DNA of 64,000 nt from Denticeps clupeoides (GCF_900700375.1 NC_041723.1:18962956-19026955); one strand, 5' to 3'. Shown: positions 11,465-23,955, counted from the stretch's first letter. Numbers and translations: made by a program. Notes: generated by a model from the letters alone, not told the origin.

Positions 11465-14400
11465 TTAGTTCAATCTATGCTGTAGCCGTTTTATCATGTT
11501 TATGGTATTTGATACGTATGGTTTTTCTTCTTTGTCATCTTCCTGAGTCTTGGAGAAGTTGTTTGTTGGGGCCAGTTGAAGATCCTGCTAACAACACAGA
11601 CACATTTTGAACAACAATCTACCAGACTGTATTTTAAAGTCTGGTTGCAATTTTCCCACAGTTAATAGAAAGCATTCTATTTCTTCCCTAAACTTATTTA
11701 AGATATACTTGCATATAAAAATATTCCAATATGCATGCACAGCTGCACCACTGTCTGGTACGGCAACTGCAATACGTCTGACCACAATAGCCTATAGAGG
11801 ATAATGAAGACCACTGAGAACATCATTGGGATGCCTCTCTCACCACTAATGGACATATTGCACAAATGCAGCGTCTGCAATGCCTGTAGCTTTGTGCAGG
11901 ACCCTTCACACCCCTCAAGTATGGCACCCTGCACTTTAATCTCCCACTGACTCACACTGTGTTATTATTATTATCATAATAAGGATTTTAAATTATACCT
12001 GACTCAGGCTATCTAGTTCAATCAGGTGGTGCCACAATGGGGCCAGGATGTCCTGCTCACTCTTCTCCATCTGCAAATGTTTGTTCTAATCCATGCGGTC
12101 ATAAGAGAGGGAGGAGAGAATCAGAAGACAGACAGAAAAAAAAAGAAAACTAGAATGACATTCTGAACCAAACATCTAGCATGAAAAAGAACAAAATCTG
12201 TACACATGTAATGACTACTGTTTACTTTCATTGGGTATTGCACAATGGCTACACCACTGGAAAATGGGGCCCGAAGAGAACCTATTCTACAGCACATTAT
12301 TTGTAAAAGTATATGAGACCTACTATTCCTCCATAAACTGGGTGTGGAGCTCACTTATTGATTGATTGAGCAGGCATAACAATCCACAGATGGACCAATG
12401 GCAGCTGCACACCGGGAGGCCCACCTCACTACATCAGTCACACCGGAATGGCCTCTCTCACACTCTTTCCCGTAAAGATCTGTGGACTTTCCTCGGTGCC
12501 CAGACTGTGGCTGCCCCCTGCAGACAGTTCACAGGCGAGCTGTCAAGGGCCTTGCCATAGAATGCAGGCCTGCAGTTGCTTTTTCTTAAGGTACCAAAGC
12601 TTCATTTTGCTTAATTTCTGGGGAGGATTGCGGTCTCAACCCCCCTAACCCCCCGGGACCTGTGGGTTCATGATCTCAGGCAAGGACTTCCACCCTATGT
12701 GCACTACGTGCTGACCCGGATGGCTGCGTTCACTGCAAGACCATAAGCTTTTTTGTAACCACGGGCTAAGGGCTGCTCTGTTTTGGACATTGGCTGCATG
12801 GAGGAGCTGGGCTCTGCACCCATAGTCATACTACGGGTCTCGCTGTCACGTGGCTGACCTATTTGGCCCAGCAGTGGAGGCAATGCAACAGAGGTGCGAC
12901 CTCCGGAAGATAGAAGGAGAAGCCTTTTTACTGTGGAGAGGTGAAGGAAGGAAGGAGAAGCAGGTGTTAAAGTGTATTTGGCGAATATATCATTAATAGG
13001 AACCTTTATTGAGGTTGTGGGCAATTATGGAGGTCACATGCCTGTGACATGGCTCTCAGTGAGTTTTAATAAATCCAGTCTCACCCTGTAGTTTATGAAG
13101 ATTCTGGTGTTCTCAAAGATCGGCAGTTCTAGCAGGATATTCCTTTCCTCCTTCTTTCTTTCAAGTAGGATTCCGCTTACCTAGAGCACATGACACAAAA
13201 ACATCTAGACCAAAAGACACATGTGGACTCACCAACCCTTTCCCGGCCCAGTGACAGGGGTCTGGTTATATGACGGATTTGGGATGCTGCACCTCAAGAC
13301 TCACCTCTACCTGTGATGTGTTTATTCTGTTCAACACTTTCTGCTCCTCTTCTATCAGAGCCTTCAGCTGCTGATACAAAAAGAGGTTCTTCTTTGGCTT
13401 CTGAAATGGGTCTGGCTGTTCAAAGAGGACACAAATACAAGTCCCCCAGTGCCACATCTTCAGATTCTGATCACAAGGCCATCCTTCTTACCTGAAAGGT
13501 GGATACCATTTCAGAAGTGAATAAGTCAAGGTTCAGGTTTCCAGTGGTGTCTCTGGGTTTGATGAATTTCGTCTCTGCTGGGATGACACTGTTGTTCTCC
13601 AAGTGGTATGTCAGATGGATGCGGTCCTCAGATAGCAGGAAGACCTGCTCTGCCACATCGTGACTTGCTGTTTTTGAGCGGTCTCTGCGGAATCGCTCTG
13701 TGATTTTCTGCTCAACAGAATAACATGTATGTCAAAATAAAAATATATGATAATATGTTCACCACACAGTTATTACCATTTTTATAATTAACAAATGATT
13801 TTACCAAAAATTGCAAGAGATGCAGAAGATCCTGTTACCTGTACAGAACGATTTAGCCTCTTTTTATTCTCAGCAAAAGTTACATTACGGTAGGATGTGA
13901 AGATGAAATTATCATCAAATGTCTCAGTCCAATCATTGGATGTCACCACTATCTGGACCAGGCCGTCTTCTCTGCCATGCTTGTAGAACTCCATTTGCCA
14001 CTCACCCTCATTAGACAGGGTCAAATACCTGTGGGCTATCACAGTGCAAAAATGTTTATGTTCATTTCATATATAAACTCTATTATTTATTTCCGTTTAT
14101 GAAGATGAGTCAAAAACATGACCATGCACAAAATCTATCCTGTTTAACAGAGGCAGAGCCTGACTCTTAGTAGAAAGAGGGTTAGGTTCAAATCCCACTT
14201 ACTTCCATTGTGTACCTGAGCAAGACCCTTAACTGTCCCTATAACTACTGATTGTAAGTTACTCTGGATAAGGGCATCTAACAAATGCCGTAAAAGTAAA
14301 GTAAATGTAAAAATTGGCCATTACACCACAAAAATACAGGAGCAGCACGAGGAGGATTGTGAGAATGGTTACAGACAAACCACAGCTACAAAACCTGCAA

Positions 14401-17400
14401 GAACATCTTGCTGCAGCCTTGCTGCGGTGTATCTGTACATTGTTTTACAATTCACTTCAATTTGCAAAAAGAAAGAAGACCTGTCTGCACTCATGCCACA
14501 AAGAGTCACTTGTTGTTTAGACAAACCAGCTTGTTTAGACAAGCCAGACTAATTTTGTTCAAAAATTCATCATTGGACTGATTACATTGTATGTGATGGT
14601 AACAAAAAGTGCATAGAGGAAGAACAACATTGCATTCCAAGAAAACATTTGCTACAAACTTCAAATTTGGTGGAGGTTTCATCATGATGTGGGGCTGTGT
14701 GGCTAGCTTAGGAAATCAAAGGCATTCGTGGAACTTGGTAATGGTCATCAAAGTTCAATGAATATCATTGCAAATTGATGGGATGACTTGCAGCAGTCTG
14801 TCCATGCTTGGTTGTCATCATATTGAACTGAACTGGAGAGATTTTATATGGAAGAATGGTCATATACAATACAGGCCAAAAGCTTGGACACACCTTCTCA
14901 TTCAATGTGTTTTCTTTATTTTGATGACCATTTACATTGGTAGAATGCATGAACATATGTGGAGTTATGTCCTTAACAAAAAAAGGTGAAATAACTGAAA
15001 ACATGTTTTATATTCTAGTTTCTTCAAAACCGCCCCCCTTTGCTCTGATTACTGCTTTGCACACTCTTGGCATTGTCTCGATAGCACTTGTTGGCCCCTT
15101 TGCATTCACTCTGCGGTCCAGCTGACACCAAACCATCTTGATTGGGTTCAGGTCCGGTGACTGTGGAGGCCAGGCCTCCACTTTTTGTTAAGTACATAAC
15201 TCCACATGAGTGAGAATCTACCAATGTAAATGGCCATGAAAATAAAGAAAACACACTGAATGAGAAGATGTGTCCAAACTTTTGGCCTTTAATGTATATT
15301 CAATACAATTCCATAGAGAACAAAAAAAACTAATCAAAAGCTAAGGGAGGATATTATATTAGCAAAAGCAGGCTCAACGTGTTCCCTATAATTAATTTAT
15401 TTTAACATGTTAAATATCTGAATTAAATCACAGCTATTCATGTGTTGACAGCTCTTATAATAATTCTGTATAATTGTTGATGCACTTAATAGGAGGTACA
15501 ATTACTTTTTAGGAAATCAGGTCTGCCGGGTCTGAAGCGGTCAGTTTTCACACCACTGCTCATCTGGATCTCGCGCTCTTCCAGACAGTCCTGTCTGTTC
15601 TTAAACCAATAATTCAGCACAAAGACATGCTTACCTGCAGAAATCACAGACAAACAGGGGATCTACGAAAAGGACGCCGAGTGATCAAATGTCAGAAAAT
15701 TCTTGAATGCTTCTCGGCGAGAGTATATGTACATGTAATTACATATTTACATTTTTAATTATGATATGGTTCATAAAGAGATATTGTTCAATGCACTGAA
15801 TTAGAATAGAATGACACTTACAGTCCAGGTCGCTGTAGGTGGTGACTTGCATCACCAAGCCATCCTTCTTCAGACAGGGGACAAACTTCTCCAACTTGGC
15901 CTTTTTGTACTGGATGACTTTCATTCCTCCTGGAAAACTGGTTTCCAAATCTGAAGACGTGAAGGCCCATGAACCAAGAGGCGATAACAAAATCCAGGTC
16001 AGACATTGTGAATACACGTCTGTTCTGAACCTCAGCGCGTGAGTCTTGAGATAAGTGAAGTGAATGTTGTTGTGAAACACTGCAGCACAGCACACGGTGC
16101 ACACCACGAAATGTGTCCTCTGCTTTTAACCCATCAACCTTGGTGAGCAATCGGCAGCCATGACAGGCACCTCAGTGGCACCTTGGTGGTTTGGGATTTG
16201 AACTGGCAACCTTTTAATTGCGGGCCTGTTTCCTTACCCACCACCACTACCCAAGATATGCACCATACCAGGAAATGTGACATAATCTGCTAATCTATAG
16301 AAGTGAAACAGTTGTGAAGTTTTAATATAAAAAACAACAAAGGCAAAAGGCTTCTGTTACCTTCTTGAGAGATGTGAAGATTATCCACCCAAGACAGAGG
16401 CATCTCCACTATCTTACAGTCATCCTCCTACAGGACATTAGTTTCAATTTAGCTATTCACACAACCAGCACCAAAAGGAAACACAAGGGGCTAATGAAAT
16501 AGTCAGAAGGACACACCTCTTCTTCACTGTCGGGTGGGAGCAGTAAGGAGCTCCATTTCTCCACATCAGCCAGGTCATAGGTCATTTCCTGTTTACAGCC
16601 TTTCGTTTACTCAGCTAATATTAATTTTTGTACACTCACCACAAATACAACTTTCACTCTTATCCACTCAATCCTCACCCTGCAGCCATATGTGCAGTCC
16701 TGCAGATTCACCCAGTAGTTCTGATGGTTCCACACACTCTCTATACCCAGGAAGGAGTGGCAGGTGGTGGAGAAACTCCTTCCGGAGAGGGGCTCAATGA
16801 AGAAGTCCTCTGGAATGTCCTGCATGCCGCTCTTCACTAGAACCCAACTGTGCACACGCAGACCATGCAGTGGGTCTGGAGGGAGGAGCTTGTGTTCCTA
16901 TAACACACCATCAATTAGAAATGGCAAAACCTACACTCATCACTTTTCATATAAATAAGAGGATGTCCTTCACTGAAGAACGTAGATGCCTGTTGTGAAT
17001 ACCTCAAGTGGTCTATTTGGCAGTGCCGCCTGCGTCTCGGCCTGCTCTTCCTGCGTCTGCAGGAAGCTACTGCGCAGCTCCCTGGATGGCTTAACTCTGT
17101 ACTTCTGGTCAGACTTCTCAGGCTCAACAGTAGTCTTCTGCAACACAAAGAGAACCGTAAATATTTTATAACAAAGGGTGATGCAAATAAGTAATTCAGC
17201 GGTTACATTATTAGAACAGTTTCAGGAATGGCATTTGCTCCTGAAGCCTGAACAGGAAAGACGAAGCAGAAACAGGCAGCAGGGGCAGGGCTGGTCACTC
17301 ACACTCTCCTGCTTGGCCAGCAGGGGGCACTCCTGGTGGGTCTGGTCACAGAGGCATATCTCTCTTTCAGCGTAGCCACTGATGCAGTATGCATCATAGC

Positions 17401-18529
17401 CTGCACCCAACAGAACACTGCAGAGCAGGATGGTAAAGTCGAAGCACGTGCCCCTCTGAGTCTTCAGGACCAGCGTGGGAGAATAAAGGACTTTGGGCTT
17501 CAGTATGAACAAACACACAATCAATAATAAAATCTTCACATCTGACCCTGGAACCAATGGAACCAGTGTTCTCTTCCTCACCAGTTGACTGGGTGTATCT
17601 AAAGGCACCAGGGACAGGTAGTCTGACACAAAGCTGGCAGCGTCTGCCCAGTGGTAGAGCTGTGGGTGGGGCAGGAGGCTGTTTCGCAGGGTGGTGCTGA
17701 CAAACTTCTGCTCAAACCACAACATGAGCATGAGAAAAGAAAAGAGGCATCAACCATATTGTACTCCGATACTGGTGGAGTGTGCAGGTAAGTGTGAGGT
17801 AATACCTGAACTCCATACTCGTTGGGTGGAGACAGGAGCAGGGGCCTGCGGTTAGGGTGCTGGCTGCTCAGCTTCTCAGCAAGGGCCTGGATGAGCATCT
17901 CCTTGCTTGAGTTTTCTCTATAACTGGTCTGCTGCAGGTCTACCCCCTGTTCACATGCTGACCGACAAATGTCAGCAGCACCACACCCATCAGAATGCTA
18001 GGAACCCACAAATATATTTCACATCTCATATTAACACTCAAATCTCATATTTGTCTTGATTAGATTCTTTAGACCTTTAACTCGGTGCTTACACCATGTC
18101 TACACCTCTGTGTTGAGGCGTTACATGCTGGATGACCCATAGCCCAGACTGGGGCTCCTTTTTATTGCTTACTGTATTACTGACAATGTTCTAAAACAAT
18201 GACGTACCACTTAAAAACTACAAAACATATACAAAACAACAGTGGAAATTTCGAGATGCTACGTCATCGTCATTTACGAGGCTCTACGAGCCTGTATCCG
18301 AATCATCCACACGTTCGGTAAATGTAAATGAACTTACATTTTACTAAACTCCCTACATGGTGGACTATAAGGGCAAAGTGGAATTTCGGATATGCAATTA
18401 GTTTCTATTTCGACAACAAGCAGAAACAATGTATGAAACCAACAAGTAAATGAAAGCGTTTAGTTGCTTGTACTTCACCTCAGCAGCCCTGGACATCGTC
18501 ACAGGCGGATTGTTTGCGTCCGTCTCCAT
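11465..18529 (-). CDS. drc7: Dynein regulatory complex subunit 7 (DRC7/CCDC135), 16 exons, short C-terminus
   Basis: Component of the nexin-dynein regulatory complex of motile cilia and sperm flagella. Exons 5' to 3': 18479-18529, 17806-17997, 17582-17707, 17303-17497, 17003-17137, 16679-16897, 16517-16588, 16361-16427, 15822-15950, 15506-15634, 13839-14035, 13492-13707, 13305-13415, 13085-13180, 11999-12070, 11465-11584; 2127 nt, 708 residues, all phases closing. Family marks: KFVSTTLRNSLLPHPQLYHW, the transglutaminase-like core RGTCFDFTILLCSVLLGAGY (Cys141) ending in CPLL, GIESVWNHQNYWVNLQDC, KVIQYKKAKLEKFVP and KITERFRRDRSK. The human protein has 874 residues. The shortfall lies mainly after exon 14, where the last two exons supply only about 63 residues and the helical tail is missing or reduced. 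The start METDANNPPVTMSRAAE is the only in-frame ATG next to a donor. A tail exon may have been overlooked. Confidence 0.92.
11720..11935 (+). mobile_element. LINE reverse-transcriptase C-terminal remnant
   Basis: Plus-strand translation across frames resembles the end of a fish non-LTR polymerase (TVWYGNC..SD, then I.G.PLSPL.DI and DPSHPS). It has several breaks and lies in the last drc7 intron, where human DRC7 has additional coding sequence. Confidence 0.6.
12360..13030. other. Unassigned sequence in drc7 intron 14
   Basis: This GC-richer stretch has open frames on both strands but no family I recognise and no convincing splice sites in drc7 phase. It may be an old repeat. Confidence 0.3.
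14149..14312 (+). mobile_element. SINE-B copy, diverged
   Basis: It keeps box B (GGTTCAAATCCC), TGAGCAAGACCCTTAAC and the L2-like tail TCTGGATAAGGGCATCTAAC. The tRNA head is damaged. It lies in drc7 intron 10. Confidence 0.8.
14560..15400 (+). mobile_element. Tc1-like transposase remnant interrupted by a second element
   Basis: GGAGGTTTCATCATGATGTG encodes the GGFIMMWGC motif found around the second catalytic Asp region of Tc1 transposases. The same element seems to resume after 15300 (CAATTCCATAGAGAAC...), with the TIR element 14862-15300 inserted between at a TA site. The copy is degenerate with many stops. Confidence 0.6.
14862..15300. mobile_element. Non-autonomous Tc1/mariner element with long inverted ends
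   Basis: The ends are inverted repeats of about 80 bases (GGCCAAAAGCTTGGACACAC on the left; complement of GTGTCCAAACTTTTGGCC on the right). This end sequence is that of a widespread fish Tc1-like family. The interior keeps about 250 bases but no full transposase, so the copy is an internal-deletion derivative nested in an older Tc1-like copy in drc7 intron 10. Confidence 0.8.
16053..16252 (-). mobile_element. SINE-A copy, near full length
   Basis: The minus-strand body with GCCATGACAGGCACC complement and the ACTTCACTTAT tail are intact; the head is eroded. It lies in drc7 intron 8. Confidence 0.85.
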
Positions 18530-18548
18530 AGCGGCATCGGAATTACAT

Positions 18549-18550
<2 letters not shown>

Positions 18551-18583
<33 letters not shown>
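18551..18583 (+). repeat. (TG)n microsatellite in the drc7/lcat promoter
   Basis: About 16 uninterrupted TG units, starting some 20 bases upstream of the drc7 ATG. Confidence 0.95.
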
Positions 18584-18586
<3 letters not shown>

Positions 18587-18962
18587 GATGGGGTTAAAAA
18601 AATGCAATATTTTTTATGCAATAGTAAGTAATCGAGAAGCTGATATATGTGCCATTTCACCAGAAACATTGACTATTTCTCTTATACTTTAATCTCAACA
18701 TTAGTATTATCCCCTAACTCACCAGTGGTCAATATCATTGCCGTATTTGGTCAAATGCTGTCACTTCCTGTAAGTAACATTTTAAATAAACGTGACAGAA
18801 AACGAGGGAATTTGTAAAATTATGAATGCCTTATTTGAATACACCGAGAACAACATTTTCGGGGTTTGTCGTCATTGTCGTGGACTGGCCGGAACTCGTG
18901 CAGGACAGGTGACGTTTGTCCTCGGCAGCTTGTGAACCGTGGCGCCCCCGCCTTCTCCCGGT

Positions 18963-18988
18963 CAGCAGCAGCAGCAGCAGCAGCAGCA
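18963..18988 (+). repeat. (CAG)n triplet run in the lcat 5' leader
   Basis: Eight to nine CAG/AGC units lie about 55 bases before the lcat ATG, probably in the 5'UTR. Open frames through it are low-complexity artefacts. Confidence 0.9.
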
Positions 18989-19040
18989 TTCACAGCCCCG
19001 CTGACCCAGAGAGAGGAGCTGGCGCCGGCAGGACGGGGAC

Positions 19041-21661
19041 ATGAGTGGACAGTGGCACCGCGCGCGTCTGGCGCTTCTCCTGCTCGCCGTGCCGCATGCG
19101 ACGGCCTTCTGGCTCCTGAACGTCATCTTCCCCCCGACTGCAAAGCCGCACATCGCCAGCAACAGCACCCCGCCCGTCATTATAGGTGAGAAGCGCGATC
19201 ATCGGGCTTTTTCCTTCAATCGTTAAACGTTCCTGAGTGTTTACTGTGTGTTTTTTTTTTTAATAAAGTGCGAAAACGGGACAGACTTCTAGCCCACTTT
19301 AAACAGGATTGCACAACCTCCCCCTCCACATGCATCTGCCTGTGACTGAAACGTGTCCACCTCATTTCCTGTCCTTTATGGGGTCGTTGACCTCCTCTTC
19401 TGTCTACCAGTTCCAGGGAATTTGGGAAACCGCCTTGAAGCCAAGATAGACAAGCCGAGCCTGGTGCACTGGATGTGCTACAAGAAAACCGATGACTTCT
19501 TCACACTGTGGATTGATCTGAATATGTTCATGCCCATTGGGATTGATTGCTGGATTGATAACATCAGGTGATGTAAACCATTCGACTAGCCGAGACTACC
19601 ACCACCTTTAAGAAGCAGTTGAAAACCCGCTTATTCAAAAAGTATAACACTTACACACGCACATGCAGACACATTGCACAAAACAATACAAAAAAAAATA
19701 CATAATAATCATTTTTTCTTCGACTAGCACTTAACAAGTTAGGCCTTATCAGGGATCTTAGTTTTTGTTAACTCAAAATCTGTAGAAATCAAATGAGAAC
19801 TACTTTCCTACTGTAAGTCGCTTTGGATAAAAGCGTCTGCAAAATAAAGTAAAGTAAGTAAAGTAAACCCTAATGCTGATTCCAGGGATAGCTGGAAAGT
19901 TCAAGTATTCACCAGCATTTCATACCAGACAGATTACTGGATGTGTTGGTATGCAGAGGAGGCAATGTTGCAGTCCTCCTATGGCTCAGATGATATCAGC
20001 TCTTATCTTATTATCCTGAGCTCTACATCTTTGATTCTATGCAGGATAAATAGATTATAGTATGTTTGGTATGCATGCTTCAATTGAATCACTAACATGA
20101 TTTCTTTACAGGATTGTGTACAACAGAACAACACGTCAGACATCCAATGCCCCTGGGGTAGAGGTCAGGGTACCCGGTTTTGGACAAACGTATCCAGTGG
20201 AGTTTCTGGACACTAACAGGCTCACAGGTAACTGCACTTTTTTGCCACAAGTTCAGTCTTAGCAGTATGTGAAAACAAAGTTCTTCTTTCAGGGTACATG
20301 CACACCATGGTTCAACATTTAGTCAACATGGGGTATGTTCGCAACGAGACTGTGAGAGCAGCACCCTACGACTGGAGGATTGCTCCAAGTAAGTAGAAAC
20401 ACAGTGGTCATCTGGACTGGATTTGGCAATGAAATGAATAAAAGATCAGTCAGTCATTTTGGAGACTACTGCTGCCTGCCTCTGTCCTGCAGATGAACAA
20501 GAGGACTACTTTAAGCGTCTGAAGGGTCTTGTTGAGGAGATGTATGAGGAGTACCAACAGCCAGTTCATCTTCTGGGACACAGTATGGGTGGCAACTACA
20601 TCCTGTACTTTCTAAACCACCAAACACAGGCCTGGAAGGATCACTATGTGAAGAGCTTCATCTCACTTGGAGCACCCTGGGGAGGAGCAGTCAAGCCCCT
20701 CAGGGTGCTGGCCTCAGGTACCTGTAATATGAAATCATGTTTACCATTTTGTGTAGCAGTTGATCTGTCTGTGTGTTTTATTGTAATACTAAAATGTCCA
20801 TTTCTATTATTAATGTCATGGGGCATATCTGCAAATGTTGTTTTCATGTTTGGATTTTGCGTTTCTCAGGGCTAGCAGACACACAACGGCCATTTGCTAC
20901 TTACTGTACATAAAGGGTCCAAACCCTGGATCTGAAAGACTGCATGTTTTTGGGGTTATCTACATGCAGAAGATTGTTGGAAGTTTTCCTGCAGAATCAT
21001 TTGATTTTAGCAAGTTTTCTTCTGTCTGCCAGGTGAAAATGATGGAATCCCTCTTGTGTCCAACATCAAGATGCGGGAAGAACAGAGGATGACCACCACC
21101 AACCCATGGATGCTTCCATCAGAAGATGCATGGCCTTCAGACCATGTATTCATTTCCACTCCATTTTTCAATTACACCAACCGTGACTACAAACGCTTCT
21201 TTGAGGACATCAGTTTTGAGGATGGTTGGAACATGTGGGAGGACACAAAGGACCTCATTGCTGGATTGCCCTCTCCTGGTGTGGAGGTGCACTGCCTCTT
21301 TGGTGTTGGTCTACCAACACCAGTTAAATATGTGTATGATGAGGAATTTCCGAATGCAGACCCCATAGATATGCTGTACGATGATGGCGACGACACGGTG
21401 GACAGCCGCAGCATGAGTCTCTGCAAGCGCTGGATAGGGAAGCAGGAGAAACCTGTTCATGTAACTGAACTCCGTGGTTTGCCACATTTAGATATTGTCT
21501 TCAATCACAAGGTCCTCATGCTAATTCAGAGAATCTTGGAGGGACGAGCTGGTGAACCCATAGAAGAAACCCCAACAGCTTCTGAACCCAGAAAAGCTCC
21601 TTCAACCCAAAACCAGTCACTGCCAGACCAGCCCCCAATTTCTTCACCTCCTTCTCCTTAG
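19041..21661 (+). CDS. lcat: Lecithin-cholesterol acyltransferase, complete, 6 exons
   Basis: Secreted plasma enzyme that esterifies HDL cholesterol with a phosphatidylcholine acyl chain. Exons: 19041-19185, 19411-19567, 20112-20227, 20293-20388, 20493-20717, 21033-21661; 1368 nt, 455 residues (human 440). A signal peptide of about 22 residues precedes the LCAT-typical [10 protein letters not shown]. By alignment with human LCAT the triad is Ser202 (GHSMG), Asp366 (DDGDDTV) and His398. The disulfide cysteines are kept (71-95 lid; 334-377). Human free Cys31 and Cys184 are Asn52 and Gly205 here. [23 protein letters not shown] and YDDGDDTV separate it from PLA2G15. The C-terminal tail after about residue 415 is Pro/Ser/Thr-rich, as in LCAT. 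Intron 2 carries an L2 LINE tail. Neighbour pla2g15 is a tandem paralog. Confidence 0.96.
19590..19870 (+). mobile_element. L2-type LINE 3' end
   Basis: It encodes a fragment of the L2 C-terminus ([13 protein letters not shown]) and ends with CTTTGGATAAAAGCGTCTGC and a short AAAGTAAAGT repeat. It lies in lcat intron 2. Confidence 0.75.
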
Positions 21662-22053
21662 CCTTGTAGCTTAATGCTAACATTGTTGAACACAACGATG
21701 AATTGACGTTTGATGCCAATTTTGGTGCCAGACTCCTCACCAGCAGATACTCTTCATTATGAAAGAGCTGACCTGTTTTTTAATGACGTTGGCCACTAGA
21801 ATCAACTCAACCTTAATAAGTTTGATTCCAGGGTGAGAATGTCTGTGAAAATCAATCATTCACAAGAATGACTTTTTTTACTGTTACATACTGTGGCACT
21901 TGACTTTCAGCTGCTGACATGGCCGCTGGTGTTTGGCAAGTTATACCACAGTTTGCCTTGCAAGATTTATTTACGGTTGGTATGACATGAAAAGGCAAAA
22001 GACAGAGAAAGGTTTTTTTACGGTGTCCATGTTAAGCTGCCATGTGATGCTGT

Positions 22054-22059
22054 AATAAA
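22054..22059 (+). terminator. lcat: Poly(A) signal of lcat
   Basis: AATAAA about 390 bases after the lcat stop, in a plausible 3'UTR. Confidence 0.6.
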
Positions 22060-22858
22060 GCACAATGATATTTACAGAGAGTGACATTACTCTCAGGTGT
22101 TATCTCAGCCACATCAAAACACCAGGTTGGAACTAACTGGTATAATCCATATTATGTTTTTCATTATATTGTCCAGTTCTACTTATACCAAAACATACAT
22201 ATGAATTCTTGTTGTTCATGTATATGTTTATGAAGTTACAGTGGCAATTATAAAACCGCTTTTCTGCACTGTATTATTCTATTGTTGCATACCTGAGATT
22301 ATCAGATCATTTTATTCAAGACTAGGGTGTTTATATAATTGTGTGATTCATAAATTGACTAATTTTACTTTGTTGTGACAGTTGACAGTTACCCCTTGTC
22401 ACAGTTCATTTGAGGGCAAAGAGCAACCACTATTGTGCTATCTTTTTACCTAAAGAGAAATAGACAGTTTATTGTATATGAGCCGAGACTGCTTTTTCAG
22501 CGCAAGTCAATAGCTGCTGATTAGATTAAATGGGCAGACTGTTGCTGCTCAGTGATGTCTTAACTGCACTGTTCTGTTCACTCAGACACTTCATCAAAAC
22601 CTGACTAGTTTAGATTGCATTAGAATGGGCTGATCAACAGGTGATGTGCACACATTTGAAATATCAGAATTTTTTCTTTTAAAAATAAACCACCTTTAAC
22701 CTTAGTGTCTACATTCATTAACTAGACTCTGGATTAATCAGAAAACATCTGTGTGAATATCAGAATAATATCAGTACATGATAAACACAATTATCATTTA
22801 ATCAAACAATGAAATGATAATATGCACATTTTGTGAATGTGTGATGTTGTGTTCTTAC

Positions 22859-23070
22859 AGCAGTGGTGGCTAAGCGGTTAAAGAAGCAGCCCCGTAATCA
22901 GAAGGTTAAAGCCAAGGTGCCACTGAGCAAAGCACCGTCCTCACACACAGCTCCCCGGGCGCCTGTCATGGCTGCCCACTGCTCACCAAGGGTGATGGGT
23001 TTAAATCAGAGGACACATTTCATGTCACTGTGTGCTGCAGTGTTTCACAATGACAATCATTTCACTTTCA
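22859..23070 (+). mobile_element. SINE-A copy
   Basis: Full head and tail but with a deletion across box B. It lies between lcat and pla2g15. Confidence 0.88.
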
Positions 23071-23633
23071 ATTGAAGGAAAAATCAATGGCAATTTACTC
23101 CAGTATGGCAGGCGGGGTGGCAATTCATGAACACACAGCATGATAAAAAGATAAACCTATATTTAATTATAAAATGTAGAGGGTATGCAAAATGAACTAT
23201 TACAGGATTTGAGTGATGCAATGAACTAAATAACACAGAAAATGTGTCAGAAACTGCACATCAGCTCGACGAGACATTAAATGACCAAGAGATCTCAGTG
23301 ATCTTATGATAAATGCATAACACTGGACAGGTGTTATGGTAATAACCGCAGCACACAGAACTGAAGAATTACAACTTTACAAAGAATTATACAGCAGGGG
23401 GCAGTAGCATGCAGGGCAAAACAGGCCAAATGAGCAATGCAATTTAAAAAATGTTATACTCAGTGTTTCATTGAGGTTATACTTGAGGTTAAACACTAAT
23501 GGGAAACATACCTGCTAGAAAATAAGATAGATTTAAGTTAGATATTTCATTTGCAGGGCTGCTTTTTATTTTTATACTTTAACTTGAGTCAAGGAGTCAA
23601 TGATTTTACCAGAGTCAAAAACAAATACATTGT

Positions 23634-23823
23634 GCCAGTAATGGCTTAGTGGGTAAGGAAGTGGACTCCTTGCAGATTCAAATCCCGAACTGCCAAGGTG
23701 CCACACACTGCTTCCTTGGTGCCTTTCATGCTCACAAAAGGTTATGTGTTATGCGCAGAGGAAACATTTCGTTGTGTGCACTGTGTTGTGAATCGGAGTG
23801 AATCACAATGGCACTTTCACTTC
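23634..23823 (+). mobile_element. SINE-A copy, old
   Basis: Head TAATGGCTTAGTGGGTAAGG, box B-like ATTCAAATCCC and GCACTTTCACTTC tail remain. It is strongly diverged, so older than the 48 kb copy. Confidence 0.75.
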
Positions 23824-23955
23824 CCCATTGCAATCTCTAAACGTTAGTGAGAATCATTGTCCAATGAGAGAGTTCATATGGAGATAACTGTAATGATGCA
23901 TAAATGGTTGTGGTTTCTGTTTATAGTTTTTTATCCTAGTTCATACCCTGTGATG

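Larger units (their letters stand above)
18530..19040. promoter_or_regulatory. Divergent intergenic region drc7 / lcat
   Basis: Only 511 bases separate the drc7 and lcat start codons, so both promoters must lie here. It holds a (TG)n tract, an E-box-like TCACGTG at its edge and a CpG-rich stretch next to lcat. I saw no convincing X-box (RFX site) for the ciliary gene. Confidence 0.55.

Noticed and set aside
18530-18800. RFX X-box for drc7
   Set aside because: The half-sites I found near 18765 have the wrong spacing; no convincing X-box seen.
18962-19202. Poly-Ala/Cys frames around the CAG run
   Set aside because: Low-complexity translations of a triplet repeat in the lcat leader.
20835-21032. 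Open frames in the last lcat intron
   Set aside because: They lie between a good donor (20718) and acceptor (21032), and skipping them gives the conserved protein.
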